A stretch of 17,710 bases of DNA from DATFQE01 sp035264445 (GTDB lineage Bacteria; Actinomycetota; Thermoleophilia; Gaiellales; Gaiellaceae): positions 1 to 17,710 of the forward strand of contig DATFQE010000097.1 in assembly GCA_035264445.1 (NCBI GenBank). Reading direction: 5' to 3'. Under the pieces are notes generated by a model, which saw only the letters and a program-made list of their open reading frames with translations, did no database searches and was not told the DNA's origin. Position numbers and translations under genes: made by a program. Shown here piece after piece: positions 7,272 through 15,853 of this stretch (within the stretch, counting starts at the first letter, position 1; the number at the start of each line of letters is the position of its first letter).

Positions 7272-8285
7272 CTAGCCGCGAAGGGCGTCGTCATAGGCGC
7301 GCAGCGTCTCCGCCGTCGCGTGCTCCCATGACAGGTGGTCGCGCGCCCGCTCCCGTGCCGCCGCGCCCATCCGCGCTCGCAGCTCCGGGTCGCCGAGCAG
7401 CCAGCGGAGCGCCTCGCGCAGGCCGGCCGAGTCGCCGGGCGGCACCAGCAGGCCGGTCTCACCGTGCCTGACCAAGTCGAGCAGCCCGCCGACCGCCGAG
7501 GCGACGACCGGCTTGCCGTGCGCCATCGCCTCCGCGCAGACGACCCCGTAGCCCTCGCGGCGGGAGGGCACCGCGACCACGGCGGCGCGCTCGAAGTACG
7601 GCGCGAGCTCCGCGTTCGGCACGAACCCGAGCGCCTGCGGCACCTGCTCGCGCAGCGGGCCGTCGCCGACCACGACGAGCGGCATTCCGTCCGCCGCCTC
7701 GACGAGATCGAGAATCCCCTTCTCGGGCGAGAGCCGGCCGACGTAGAGGACGTGAGGCGGCGTGTCTTCCCCGCGCTCGGCCTCGGCCGGGACGTCCACG
7801 CCGCTCGGGATGATCCGAACCTCGCGTGCGCCGAGCTCGCGTGCCGAGCCGGCAAGCGCCGACGACGCGCAGATCACCAGCCGCGCCCGCTCGACGACGG
7901 GACGGGCGAGCGACGGCATCCGGCGCGCGAGCTCGACGTCCGTGCCCCAGAGCTGGAGCACGAACGGCTTCTCGGCCGCGAGCGCAGCCAGCCCGGACGG
8001 AAGCCAGTGGGCGTGGATCAGGTCGGCGTCGCGCGCAGCGGATCGAGCCGCCCGCCCGTACGCGGCGAGGAAGAGCGGCAGCGCCGCCGCCCGCCACGGC
8101 TCGGCGCGAAGGTTGTTGACGATCCCGCCGCCGTAGGCGACGCCGAAGTGACGGAACCGCGCGGGCGAGACGACCTCCGCGTCGACGCCGGCAGCCTTCA
8201 CCCGCTCGACGGCGTCCGCCACGAAGCGACCGGCCACGTCTTCCTCGGAGCGGGGATACGACGTCGTGAGGACGACGAGCTTCAT
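7272..8285 (-). CDS. Glycosyltransferase family 4 (GT-B fold)
   Basis: The 337-residue protein has the two-domain GT-B pattern: MKLVVLTTSYPRSEEDVAGRF at the start, HAHWLPSGLAAL (91-102) and QLWGTDVEL (111-119) in the acceptor domain, then YVGRLSPEKGILDLVEA (181-197), VVGDGPLREQ (206-214) and the donor-binding E-x7-E motif in REGYGVVCAEAMAHGKPVVAS (243-263; Glu244 and Glu252). It acts on the cytoplasmic face with a nucleotide-sugar donor. The ATG overlaps the polymerase stop by 4 nt (ATGA). It is somewhat shorter than many GT4 proteins but shows no missing motif. The donor sugar cannot be assigned. Confidence 0.92.
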   Translation of the reverse strand: MKLVVLTTSYPRSEEDVAGRFVADAVERVKAAGVDAEVVSPARFRHFGVAYGGGIVNNLRAEPWRAAALPLFLAAYGRAARSAARDADLIHAHWLPSGLAALAAEKPFVLQLWGTDVELARRMPSLARPVVERARLVICASSALAGSARELGAREVRIIPSGVDVPAEAERGEDTPPHVLYVGRLSPEKGILDLVEAADGMPLVVVGDGPLREQVPQALGFVPNAELAPYFERAAVVAVPSRREGYGVVCAEAMAHGKPVVASAVGGLLDLVRHGETGLLVPPGDSAGLREALRWLLGDPELRARMGAAARERARDHLSWEHATAETLRAYDDALRG

Positions 8286-9601
8286 GCCCTCGCGCGAGCG
8301 AACACGACCGGCGCCGTGAGCGCGAGCACGGCGAACGCGTAGAAGTAATAGAACTGCATGGTCAGGTAGAACGCGTTCGCCGCCATCGTCCCGGCGAGCG
8401 CCGCCGTCAGACCCCAGGCCAGCGGCCGGACGCGTGCGGCCAGCGGATCGCCCGCCGCGGCGAGCCGACGGCCGAGCCGCCGCGCCGCCCCGAGCCGACG
8501 GAACATCCAGAGGAGGAAGGCCCCGAACAGCGCCGCGCCGATGAGCCCCGTCTCCACGATCAGTGCCACGTAGAAGGAGTGCGGCCCCCAGTTCGTCCGG
8601 CCGGTGACGAACTCGTAGTAGACGGAGAAGTTGTTCAGGCCCAGCCCGAAGAGCGGGTGCAGCTGAAGGACGTCCGGCACGAAGCCGTAGACGTCGAAAT
8701 GGGCCGAGCTCGAGGCGCCGCTCGTCTCGAACCGTGAGCGCAGGACGACGTCGAAGAAGTCCGCGCGCCTCGCCACGACGACCCCCACGAGCAGGACGAC
8801 GGCGCCGAGCGGAATCAAGAGCGTCCTCGAGAAGAGCAGCCGCCGGTAGGGCAATGCCAGCACGAGCACGCCCACGATCAGCCCGAGCCAGCCGCTGCGC
8901 GACAACGTCGCCAGCTCCATGACGAGCAGGAACGGCAGCAGCAGCGCGAGCCGCAGCCGCCACGGGTTCCCGCGCTCGAGCCGCAGGTAGATCGGCGTCA
9001 ACGCCAGCAGCGGAATGAGCAGCATGATCGCGAGGTGGTTCGGGTCGCCGGTCAGCGCGTTCGGCCGGTAGACGTCCTGGCCCTCGACCGCGCCGTAGAT
9101 GTTGATCGAGCTGGCGCCGGCGGTGATCGGCGAGAGGACGGACCGATCGAGGTCGCCGCCGCGGTTCGCCACCACGAGCTGCGCCACTCCGTACAGGGCG
9201 TTGACGACGAGCCCGGCCGTGAGCCAGCCGAGCGTGCGCCAGTAGAAGTCGACGCCGCGGCGGACGACGTAGGCGATCCCGGCGGCGAGGAACGCGAAGT
9301 GGATCCCGAACTTGACCAGGCCCTTCACGAACTGCTCGAGCGCCTGCCTGGTGTCGAGGTTGAAGAACCCGAGCAGGTAGACGAGCGCGAACGCCAGCGC
9401 GAACGCGAGCGAGACGAGCGCCGTCCGCGCCAGGCGCCTGTCGTGCTCCAGCCACCGCGTCGCGATGAACGTGAGCACGAAGAGCAGCGCGAGGACGTCG
9501 GCCAGGCTCACGGAGCCGGCGACCTCCCAGTGCACCTTCTCGAACGTGACCGAGAAGAGCGTCGCGAGGAAGAAGAACGCGGCGGCGCGGTCGAGGATCA
9601 T
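8282..9601 (-). CDS. O-antigen polymerase/ligase family membrane protein (Wzy/WaaL-like)
   Basis: The 439-residue protein is almost wholly hydrophobic, with roughly ten to twelve membrane helices and one larger outer loop (about 276-345). It carries the Wzy_C/ligase signatures: TLSRSGWLGL (232-241), HPLFGLGLNNF (315-325) and PHSFYVALIVETGLIGAALF (340-359), with His341 in the conserved loop position. Family members polymerise or ligate undecaprenyl-linked glycans on the outer face of the membrane. In a locus with a phosphoglycosyl transferase and a Wzz protein, polymerase (Wzy) is the more likely role; ligase is the alternative. The ATG overlaps the upstream TGA by 4 nt, and GAGG lies about 8 nt upstream. 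Confidence 0.88.
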   Translation of the reverse strand: MILDRAAAFFFLATLFSVTFEKVHWEVAGSVSLADVLALLFVLTFIATRWLEHDRRLARTALVSLAFALAFALVYLLGFFNLDTRQALEQFVKGLVKFGIHFAFLAAGIAYVVRRGVDFYWRTLGWLTAGLVVNALYGVAQLVVANRGGDLDRSVLSPITAGASSINIYGAVEGQDVYRPNALTGDPNHLAIMLLIPLLALTPIYLRLERGNPWRLRLALLLPFLLVMELATLSRSGWLGLIVGVLVLALPYRRLLFSRTLLIPLGAVVLLVGVVVARRADFFDVVLRSRFETSGASSSAHFDVYGFVPDVLQLHPLFGLGLNNFSVYYEFVTGRTNWGPHSFYVALIVETGLIGAALFGAFLLWMFRRLGAARRLGRRLAAAGDPLAARVRPLAWGLTAALAGTMAANAFYLTMQFYYFYAFAVLALTAPVVFARARA

Positions 9602-10845
9602 CCCGCAACCTCGCCGAGGAACTCCACGTACTCCTCGGTCCGCGCGCGTCGCGAGAGCCGGGCCTTCCACTGCTCGGACAGCGGTGTCCCGTTGAGCCGT
9701 CCTTCGCGCCACTCGCCTTCGAGCCCGGCCAGGGCGCTCGCGATGCCGTCCACGTCCTCGGGCGCGACGACGACGCCGGCCCCCGTCTCGCGGATCAGCT
9801 CGGCGGCGGCTCCGTCCGGCGGGACGAGCGCGAGGATCGGCCGCTCGGCTGCGAGGTACTCGAACACCTTTCCGGACAGGACGCCCTTCCCCCGACCGGC
9901 CGCCTCGGGGATCAGGAGCAGGAGCGCTTCCGAGTCGCGCTGGAGCCTCAGCGCCTCCCGGCGTGGCGCGTACGGCACGACGCTGAGGAGCCCGTCGAGG
10001 CCGCGCTCGCGGGCCCAGGCGCGGTCGGCGGACCGGAAGTCGCCGACGAAGCGCGCGTCGACGTCGAGGCCCGACTTCGCCAGCGCGGCCAGGAACGGCC
10101 GCGGGTCGCGCTTGCCGAAGAAGCTGCCGGTGTGCGTGATCCGGAAGCGCTCGCCGCGCCGGTACTCGAGCCCGTCGAAGTCGTCGAAGTCGGAGCCGTT
10201 CGCGATCGTCTTCACGGGGCCTCGTGGCTCGAGGCCGCGCGCCTCCTCGGCGATCGCCTCGGAGACGGCGACGATCCCATCCGCCCGGCGGGCGACGAGT
10301 CGGGCGACCCGCTCGCCCGTCCACTCCTTCGCGCGCACGAGCCGGCTCTCGGCCCGGCGATGCGGGTGGGCGACGAGCGAGTCCCGGAGGTCGGCGACCC
10401 AGGTCACGCCCGTCGCGCGCTGCGCGACCGCGCCGACGAGGTGGACGGACGCGGGCGGCGAGGTCGTGATCACGACGTCGATCCCGTGGCGCATCACCAG
10501 CCGGATCGCGGCGCGGTCGGCCGTCAGGTTCCAGGTCACGTTCTCGTCAGGGACGAGCAGGCGCCGGCCGAGGGCGCGCGCATGAACGACGCCGCGGCGA
10601 AGGCCGGTGACCCCGTGGAGCTCCTCCGCCAGCTTGCGGCCGCTCGGGCCGACGTACCGCGCCCGGTGGACGATCGCGTCCGGCGGCAAGGGCGCGTCGT
10701 CGCGGTGCAGCCAGCGGGAGTCGTCGGGCGTCAGCACGTGCGTCACGACGCCGAGCTCGGGCAGGTGGGTCGCCAGCTTGAGCGGCCGTTGGACTCCTCC
10801 GCCGCCGGCCGGCGGGAAGTACATCGAGACGAGCAGGACCTTCAC
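9598..10845 (-). CDS. Glycosyltransferase family 4 (GT-B fold)
   Basis: The 415-residue protein opens with MKVLLVSMYFPPAGGGGVQRPLKL, the glycine-rich loop typical of GT4 enzymes that begin with FPP. It has ITTSPPASVHLVG (126-138), WVADLRDS (149-156), IANGSDFDDF (214-223), THTGSFFGKRDPRPFLAAL (237-255) and a donor-site region GKVFEYLAAERPILAL (325-340), where Glu329 sits in the usual position. It is predicted to be cytoplasmic or peripheral to the membrane and to add one sugar to the lipid-linked intermediate. The GTG start lies 4 nt after the TAG of the GT-C-like gene. It is unlike the other GT4 in this window outside the shared motifs, so the two probably use different donors or acceptors. 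Confidence 0.92.
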   Translation of the reverse strand: MKVLLVSMYFPPAGGGGVQRPLKLATHLPELGVVTHVLTPDDSRWLHRDDAPLPPDAIVHRARYVGPSGRKLAEELHGVTGLRRGVVHARALGRRLLVPDENVTWNLTADRAAIRLVMRHGIDVVITTSPPASVHLVGAVAQRATGVTWVADLRDSLVAHPHRRAESRLVRAKEWTGERVARLVARRADGIVAVSEAIAEEARGLEPRGPVKTIANGSDFDDFDGLEYRRGERFRITHTGSFFGKRDPRPFLAALAKSGLDVDARFVGDFRSADRAWARERGLDGLLSVVPYAPRREALRLQRDSEALLLLIPEAAGRGKGVLSGKVFEYLAAERPILALVPPDGAAAELIRETGAGVVVAPEDVDGIASALAGLEGEWREGRLNGTPLSEQWKARLSRRARTEEYVEFLGEVAG

Positions 10846-10849
10846 GCGA

Positions 10850-12850
10850 CTACAGACGGTAGAGGGCGTACGTGGAGTCCGCCCACACGAGCGGCTTGTC
10901 GACCTCGAGGCGCGAACGCCTGCCGTTCACGACCAGCCAGCCGGCGCCGTAGCGGGACGTGATGTGGTAGTCGCCCGTCCGGAAGAACTGCTCGACGTCG
11001 CGCCTGCGCGCGTACGGCCGGTTCTCGTGCGTGTCCGCGACGTGGCCGGGCGGCGCGGCGACGATGTAGACGGGCGCGTAGGCAGCGATCCGGTAGCTCG
11101 TCTCCAGGTGCGAGAAGACCGTCGCCCCCTCGGGGACGTACGTGTTGAGCGCCCTGACGAGGCCCGGTGACAGCGCCGGGCCGCGAGCCTCGCGGTCCGA
11201 CCACTCGAGCGACGCGTGTGCGGCGACCGGAATCACGAAGAGGACGGCCGCGGCCGCGGTGATCAGCCCTCGCCGCTCCAGCGGCTCCACGAAGCGGCGG
11301 ATGAACGGGGCGGCCACGAGGGCGGCGGCGCCTCCGAGCGCGGCGATCCAGCTCGCGAGCGCAGGGCCGCCGCCGCGGAACGTGTACCCGAAGTCGCCGG
11401 GATACGCCGCCTGCAGGAGCAAGCCCGCGGAGAACGCCAGCGGCAAGACGGCGGCGCTGAAGACCTCAGCGAGCACCGCGAGCCCGCCGGCGAAGGCGAA
11501 GGCGAGCGGCACGAACCCCGCCACCCGGCGCGCCTGCGAGAGCGAGACGACGTCGGCGAGGCGCGGGAAGACGAAGCGGACGAGCGTCGCCGCGAAGATC
11601 GCAATCGAGCCGCCGAGGACGAACGCGGCCCAGCGCCGCCGCGAGGCGAGCGCGGCCAGCGGGATCAGCAGGAGCGCGGCGACGGCCACGGCGCCGCTGC
11701 GGCCGAAGACCTCCGGCGCGAGGCGGTAGCTGGTCTCCGAGAAGACGTCGATCTGGCCCGCGTAGTGGTCGAAGGCGCGCCGGAGCTCTCCGCCGGTCGG
11801 CGTGTGCGACGCGGTCGCCTCGACGAGCGGGACGATCGCCACGGCGACCGCGACGCTCGGCACCGCGAGCGCGACCAGCGCGGCCGCGAGCGGCCTGTGG
11901 TCGGCGTGCGAGAGCAGCGCACGGGCAACGAGAAAGCCGCCGATCGGCAGGCAGAGGAAGACCGCGTACGTCGGGTGGACGATCGCCAGCGCCAGCCCTC
12001 CCGCCGCGATCGCGCCGAGCCAGGCCACGCGCGGCGCCACGAGATGCGCGAAGACGAGGGCGAGGACGGCCGGAACCAGCAGCTGGCGACTCGCAGTAGC
12101 CGGAAGGGCGAGGAAGGCATAGGCGCCTCCCTTTCCCGGGGAGAGCCCGATCAGCGCGGCCTGGGCGAGCACCAGCGCGAAGGCGATCGAGCGCGAGCGG
12201 AAGAGCGCCACGCCGGCCTCGTAGACCAGCGCGAACGCGAGCGGCGCGAGGACGCTCGCCTCGTGCAGCACGACGAGGGACGGATCGACCCCCGCGAGCC
12301 GGGCGACGAGCGCAAGGAATCCGTGCCAGAGCGGAAACGCATAGCCGGGATGGAGCCCGCCGTCGCGGAACTCGCTGACGGACGAGAGCGAGAGATCGTC
12401 GAAGACCTCGAGCTTGCGGACGCGGGCGAGATGGAAGAGCCCGTCGCCCTCGATCGGGGCGGCGACGTGCCAGAGGGCGACGCCGAACGCGACTCCGAGC
12501 ACGAGCGCGACGAGGCTGCCCGAGGGCAGCGGCGCCGCTCCGCGCCAGACGGCGAACGGCAGGGCGACGAGCGCCACGCCCGCGAGGATTGCGAGCGCGA
12601 CCTCGACCGGCGTGTGGACGACGAACACGACCGCGAGCGCGCCGGCGAGCGCGGCCAGCGAGAACGCGAGACCGGCCGCGAGCCCCGGCGTCCGCAGGGC
12701 GCGGCCGACGAGCATTCCCGGGACGAGCAGGCAGAGGGTCGCTGCCCCGAGGCGGAGCGCGAGCCCGAGGTCTTCGGCCGGGAGCAGACGCGCGAGGCCG
12801 AGAGCAGGCAAGGCGAGCAGCACGACCGGGAACCGCGCGAGGTAGCTCAT
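10850..12850 (-). CDS. Large polytopic membrane protein, probable GT-C-type glycosyltransferase
   Basis: The 666-residue protein has many membrane helices over about residues 5-560 and a soluble C-terminal domain (about 570-666) with VPEGATVFSHLETSYRIAAYAP and VVAAPPGHVADTHENRPYARR. The first long outer loop carries an acidic motif, APIEGDGLFHLARVRKL (131-147; Glu134, Asp136), followed by HPGYAFPLWHGFLAL (167-181). An acidic pair in that loop is where GT-C enzymes bind their polyprenyl-phosphate sugar donor. The family is usually annotated only as a hypothetical or DUF membrane protein, so the glycosyltransferase role is an inference from layout and motif. The ATG overlaps the upstream TGA by 4 nt. 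If it is a GT-C enzyme it would work outside the membrane, perhaps with a donor made by a DPM1-like GT2 such as the one at the left end of the window. Confidence 0.72.
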   Translation of the reverse strand: MSYLARFPVVLLALPALGLARLLPAEDLGLALRLGAATLCLLVPGMLVGRALRTPGLAAGLAFSLAALAGALAVVFVVHTPVEVALAILAGVALVALPFAVWRGAAPLPSGSLVALVLGVAFGVALWHVAAPIEGDGLFHLARVRKLEVFDDLSLSSVSEFRDGGLHPGYAFPLWHGFLALVARLAGVDPSLVVLHEASVLAPLAFALVYEAGVALFRSRSIAFALVLAQAALIGLSPGKGGAYAFLALPATASRQLLVPAVLALVFAHLVAPRVAWLGAIAAGGLALAIVHPTYAVFLCLPIGGFLVARALLSHADHRPLAAALVALAVPSVAVAVAIVPLVEATASHTPTGGELRRAFDHYAGQIDVFSETSYRLAPEVFGRSGAVAVAALLLIPLAALASRRRWAAFVLGGSIAIFAATLVRFVFPRLADVVSLSQARRVAGFVPLAFAFAGGLAVLAEVFSAAVLPLAFSAGLLLQAAYPGDFGYTFRGGGPALASWIAALGGAAALVAAPFIRRFVEPLERRGLITAAAAVLFVIPVAAHASLEWSDREARGPALSPGLVRALNTYVPEGATVFSHLETSYRIAAYAPVYIVAAPPGHVADTHENRPYARRRDVEQFFRTGDYHITSRYGAGWLVVNGRRSRLEVDKPLVWADSTYALYRL

Positions 12851-13740
12851 CGCTCGAGCAGCTCTGGCGTCCGGCCGGACGCCAGCCAGCGGGCGGCGCT
12901 GCGGTAGGCGGCGCCGCGCTCGCCCCGGAACAGGCGGCCGCGTGCAGTGAGCGCCACGAGCATCAGCTTCCGTGCGCGCTCCGCGTCACGTTCGCCGTGG
13001 TGATCGGCGAGGAAGCGCAGGTGGCCGCGGACCTGCTCTCGGAACATCGGCCCCCAGTTCTGGGTCGTCGTCGCGCCGCCCACGTGCACGGCCTCGGCGG
13101 CGGGGAAGAACCAGGTCTTCCAGCCGGCCTGGCGCAAGCGGTAGCACCAGTCGGTCTCCTCGCTGAACATGAAGTAACGCTCGTCGAAGCCGCCGACCGC
13201 CTCCGTTGCCTCGCGCCGGACGAGGAGGACGGAGCCCATGAGGAACTCGGCCTCACGCGCCTCGTCGTGCTCGAAGCCCCCGGCGTAGAAGGCATTCAGC
13301 GCGCGTGAGCGGGGGGCCAGCTTGCGGAGGAAGAGGTACTCGGTCGCGATCCGCCATACGGTCGGGAACCCGCGCACCGAGGGCTGGAGCGTCCGGTCCG
13401 GGTTCAGCAGGCGGGGCCCGACGACGGCCGCGTCCGGCTGCGCTTCGGCGAACTCGAGGAGCGCCTCCAGCGCCCCCGGCTCGAGCCAGGCGTCCGAGTT
13501 GAGCAGGAGAAACCAGCGGCCCGACGCAATGCGCATCCCCGCGTTGTTTCCGGCGCCGAAGCCCTTGTTCTCCTGCTCGACGAGGGCGGCCTCCGGAAAG
13601 CGCTCGCGCACGAGCTCGACGGTGCCGTCGGTAGAGCCGTGGTCGACGACGATCAGCTCGGTCCCGCGCGCGCTCTCGAGCGCCTTCTCGACCCACGGCA
13701 GGGCGTTGTAGGTGACGACGATCGTCGAGACGTCACGCAC
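12847..13740 (-). CDS. Glycosyltransferase family 2, rhamnosyltransferase (WbbL)-like
   Basis: The 297-residue protein has the WbbL-type pattern: STIVVTYNALPWVEKAL (5-21), VVDHGSTDGTVELV (31-44, where His replaces the usual Asn), ENKGFGAGNNAGMR (57-70), the metal-binding LLLNSDAWLEPGAL (78-91), FLMGSVLLVRREA (166-178), GGFDERYFMFSEETDWCYRLRQAGW (183-207) and AVHVGGAT (217-224). It is soluble or peripheral and adds a sugar, often dTDP-rhamnose or a related deoxysugar, to a lipid-linked acceptor. The GTG start at 13740 overlaps the upstream stop by 8 nt (GTGCGTGA). The family is certain; the donor is a guess from the family and from the dideoxy-sugar genes upstream. Confidence 0.92.
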   Translation of the reverse strand: MRDVSTIVVTYNALPWVEKALESARGTELIVVDHGSTDGTVELVRERFPEAALVEQENKGFGAGNNAGMRIASGRWFLLLNSDAWLEPGALEALLEFAEAQPDAAVVGPRLLNPDRTLQPSVRGFPTVWRIATEYLFLRKLAPRSRALNAFYAGGFEHDEAREAEFLMGSVLLVRREATEAVGGFDERYFMFSEETDWCYRLRQAGWKTWFFPAAEAVHVGGATTTQNWGPMFREQVRGHLRFLADHHGERDAERARKLMLVALTARGRLFRGERGAAYRSAARWLASGRTPELLER

Positions 13741-14686
13741 GCCGGAGCGCCTCCCAGCCGAGGATCAGCGCACCCGGAACCGCCATCAGGATCGTGACGA
13801 GAAAGAACAGGAACCCGGCGGCGAACGCAGATTCCGGCGCGACGCCGAGGTTTCCGAGGAAGCTGACGAAGAACGCCTCGCGCACCGCGAGCCCGTTGAT
13901 CGTGAACGGCGCGAGGAGGACGACGAAAAGAATCGGGCCCATGACGTAGTACGGCCGCGCCGAGAGGTCGATCGCGACGGACTTGCCGACGAGCCAGATC
14001 GGCAGGACACGGACGGCCTGGACGACGACCGTGAACGCGAGGAGCCAGGCCAGCAGCGCGGCATGCGTCCGGTAGGTGTGGATGCCCTCGTAGACGGCGC
14101 GGAGCGGGCGCTCCAGCCGCAGCAGCGCGAAGAGCGGGCGGAGGCGCGCCAGCGGACGACGCGCGCGCTTCGAAAAGACGACCACGCCGGCCAGGATGGT
14201 GCCGAGAACGAGCGCCCCTTCGAGCCACAGGTAGGCGCCCACGTCGTAGTCGCCGATCGCGATCACGAAGCCGACGGCGGCGAGGATCAGGGTCGCCGCT
14301 CCTCCAAGCGCCCTGTCGAGCAGGACCGAGCCGGTGATCAGCCCGCCCTGCCCGGGATGGCGTCGCGCCGTCTCGAACACCCGGACCGCGTCGCCGCCGA
14401 TCGACGTGGGAAGCACCTGGCCGGCCGCATAGGACACGAAATACGTCCGGGTGAGCCATGACAGCGGCTCGTGGACTCCCTTGGCCGCGAGCAGCTTCTC
14501 CCACCGCCACGCGAGCGGAACGGTCGTGACGACCATGATCGCGGCCGCGGCCGCGAAGTACGCGAGGTCGGCGTCGGCGAGCACGTCGATCGCCGTCCCC
14601 AGGTCGATCTTCCAGACGAGATACGCGACGGCGAGCCCGGTGACGAGCAGCGTCAGCGCAACCCGAACCAGCCTGCGCCGAGTCAC
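13733..14686 (-). CDS. YbhN/AglD-type flippase-like membrane protein (LPG synthase TM family)
   Basis: The 317-residue protein has about eight membrane helices, a basic N-terminus (MTRRRLVR) and the family motif QVLPTSIGGDAVRVFETAR (90-108), followed by a conserved-looking Asp-Arg (LLDRALGG, 122-129). It matches the membrane domain of MprF-like and AglD-like proteins, often labelled 'flippase-like'. The soluble lysyl-transferase domain of MprF is absent. In glycan loci such proteins may move or bind a lipid-linked sugar, but this is not firmly established for the family. It is the first gene of region B; the GTG lies 8 nt after a TACGCT -10-like box, with an operator-like palindrome just upstream. 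No MATE-type Wzx gene is seen in the window. Confidence 0.82.
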   Translation of the reverse strand: MTRRRLVRVALTLLVTGLAVAYLVWKIDLGTAIDVLADADLAYFAAAAAIMVVTTVPLAWRWEKLLAAKGVHEPLSWLTRTYFVSYAAGQVLPTSIGGDAVRVFETARRHPGQGGLITGSVLLDRALGGAATLILAAVGFVIAIGDYDVGAYLWLEGALVLGTILAGVVVFSKRARRPLARLRPLFALLRLERPLRAVYEGIHTYRTHAALLAWLLAFTVVVQAVRVLPIWLVGKSVAIDLSARPYYVMGPILFVVLLAPFTINGLAVREAFFVSFLGNLGVAPESAFAAGFLFFLVTILMAVPGALILGWEALRRA

Positions 14687-14694
14687 GGCCGCGA

Positions 14695-14722
14695 AGCGTA
14701 GTCGCCGCCGCGGCTTAGTAAC
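14695..14722 (-). promoter_or_regulatory. Candidate leaderless promoter for region B
   Basis: On the minus strand TACGCT (14700-14695) fits TANNNT and lies exactly 8 nt before the GTG at 14686, the same geometry as the region C promoter. A weak -35-like GTTACT (14722-14717) lies 16 nt further upstream and overlaps the palindrome at 14717-14733. No clear Shine-Dalgarno precedes the GTG. The gap between the genes is only 42 nt. Confidence 0.38.
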
Positions 14723-14733
14723 AGACTGTTACT
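14717..14733. promoter_or_regulatory. Perfect 17-nt palindrome, probable operator
   Basis: AGTAACAG-A-CTGTTACT is a perfect inverted repeat with 8-bp arms and a single central base. It spans the TAA stop of the aminotransferase gene and overlaps the weak -35 of the promoter for the flippase-like gene. Size and symmetry suit a dimeric repressor of the TetR type. It is AT-richer than its surroundings. An RNA hairpin is unlikely with a one-base loop. Confidence 0.5.
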
Positions 14734-15853
14734 TGCCCACGAGTCGGGCGTGCACCCGCCTCAGGGCGCTGACGGCGTCCGCTATGTCCTCGTCCGAATG
14801 GGCCGGGGAAAGCGGAAGGGACAGGACTTCCGCGCCCGCTTTCTCTGCCACCGGGAGCGATACGGTCTCGTAGCGGTCTCGGTAGGCGCTCAGCCGGTGG
14901 ACCGGCAGGAAGTGGACGCTCGTGCCGATCTGCTCGTCGGCGAGCAGGCGCTGGTAGTCGTCGCGCGTGCCGCCCGCGAGCTCTGCGTCGACGCGCACGA
15001 CGTAGAGGTGGAGCGCGTGCGTGTCACGCGCGTCCCGGGCCAGCGGCTCGATCCCGGTTAGCTCGGCGACGGCCGCGTCGTACGCCGAGAAGTGGCGCGC
15101 ACGGATCGCGCGGTGGGCCGCCAGCTTCTCGAGCTGCACGAGCGCGATCGACGCCAGGACGTCGGAGAGATTCGCCTTGTAGCCGGGCACGGGGATGTCG
15201 TAGAGCGAGCCGTGGCCCCGGCGCATGACGCGGAGGTCGTCGATCGCTGCGGCGAGGTCGTCGCGGTCCGTCGCGACGAGCCCGCCCTCCCCCGCGGCGA
15301 CGTTCTTCGTCGCGTAGAGCGAGAAGCAGGTCGCGTCGGAGAGCGCGCCGAGCTTGCGCCCCCGGTAAGACGACTCGACCGCGTGCGCCGCGTCCTCCAC
15401 GACCGGGACGCCGAGCTCCCAGAGCGGCTCGAGGTCGCACGGCTGGCCCGCGAGGTGCACGGGGAGGATCGCCTTCGTCCTCGGCGTGACGGCGGCCCTC
15501 GCCGCCTGCGGGTCGAGATTCAGATCGCCGTAGCGGACGTCGGCGAACACGGGCCGTGCGCCCGTGTGGACGATCACGTTCGCGGTCGCGGGCCACGTGA
15601 TCGGCGTAGTGACGACCTCGTCGCCCGCGCCGACGCCGAGCGCGACGAGCGAGAGATGGAGCGCGGCGGTCCCGGACGAGAGAGCCAGCACGTGCTTCAC
15701 GTCGAGATACTCGGCGAACCGCTCCTCGAGCTCGCGTGCACGCGGCCCGGTCGTCAGCCACCCGGAGCGGATCGTGTCCGCGACCGCCGCGATCTCCTCC
15801 TCGCCGACGGCCGGCGGCTGGAAGCCGAGGAAGCTAGACCGCGACGCCGGCAT
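14729..15853 (-). CDS. DegT/DnrJ/EryC1/StrS (ArnB-like) PLP-dependent sugar aminotransferase
   Basis: The 374-residue protein has the full family pattern: SGWLTTGPRARELEERFAEYL (30-50), ALSSGTAALHLSL (57-69), GDEVVTTPITWPATANVIVHTGA (78-99), TKAILPVHLAGQPCDL (127-141), VVEDAAHAVES (151-161; Asp154 pairs with the PLP ring), FSLYATKNVAAGEGG (177-191; Lys183 is the Schiff-base lysine) and GYKANLSDVLASIALVQLEKL (224-244). It transfers an amino group, usually from glutamate, to a keto sugar nucleotide, here probably at C4. The ATG at 15853 overlaps the ATP-grasp gene by 20 nt; an earlier in-frame extension is possible but would add a low-complexity Arg/Ser-rich segment foreign to the family. Preceded by a dehydratase/epimerase, it fits a pathway to a 4-amino-4,6-dideoxy sugar. 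Confidence 0.93.
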   Translation of the reverse strand: MPASRSSFLGFQPPAVGEEEIAAVADTIRSGWLTTGPRARELEERFAEYLDVKHVLALSSGTAALHLSLVALGVGAGDEVVTTPITWPATANVIVHTGARPVFADVRYGDLNLDPQAARAAVTPRTKAILPVHLAGQPCDLEPLWELGVPVVEDAAHAVESSYRGRKLGALSDATCFSLYATKNVAAGEGGLVATDRDDLAAAIDDLRVMRRGHGSLYDIPVPGYKANLSDVLASIALVQLEKLAAHRAIRARHFSAYDAAVAELTGIEPLARDARDTHALHLYVVRVDAELAGGTRDDYQRLLADEQIGTSVHFLPVHRLSAYRDRYETVSLPVAEKAGAEVLSLPLSPAHSDEDIADAVSALRRVHARLVGK

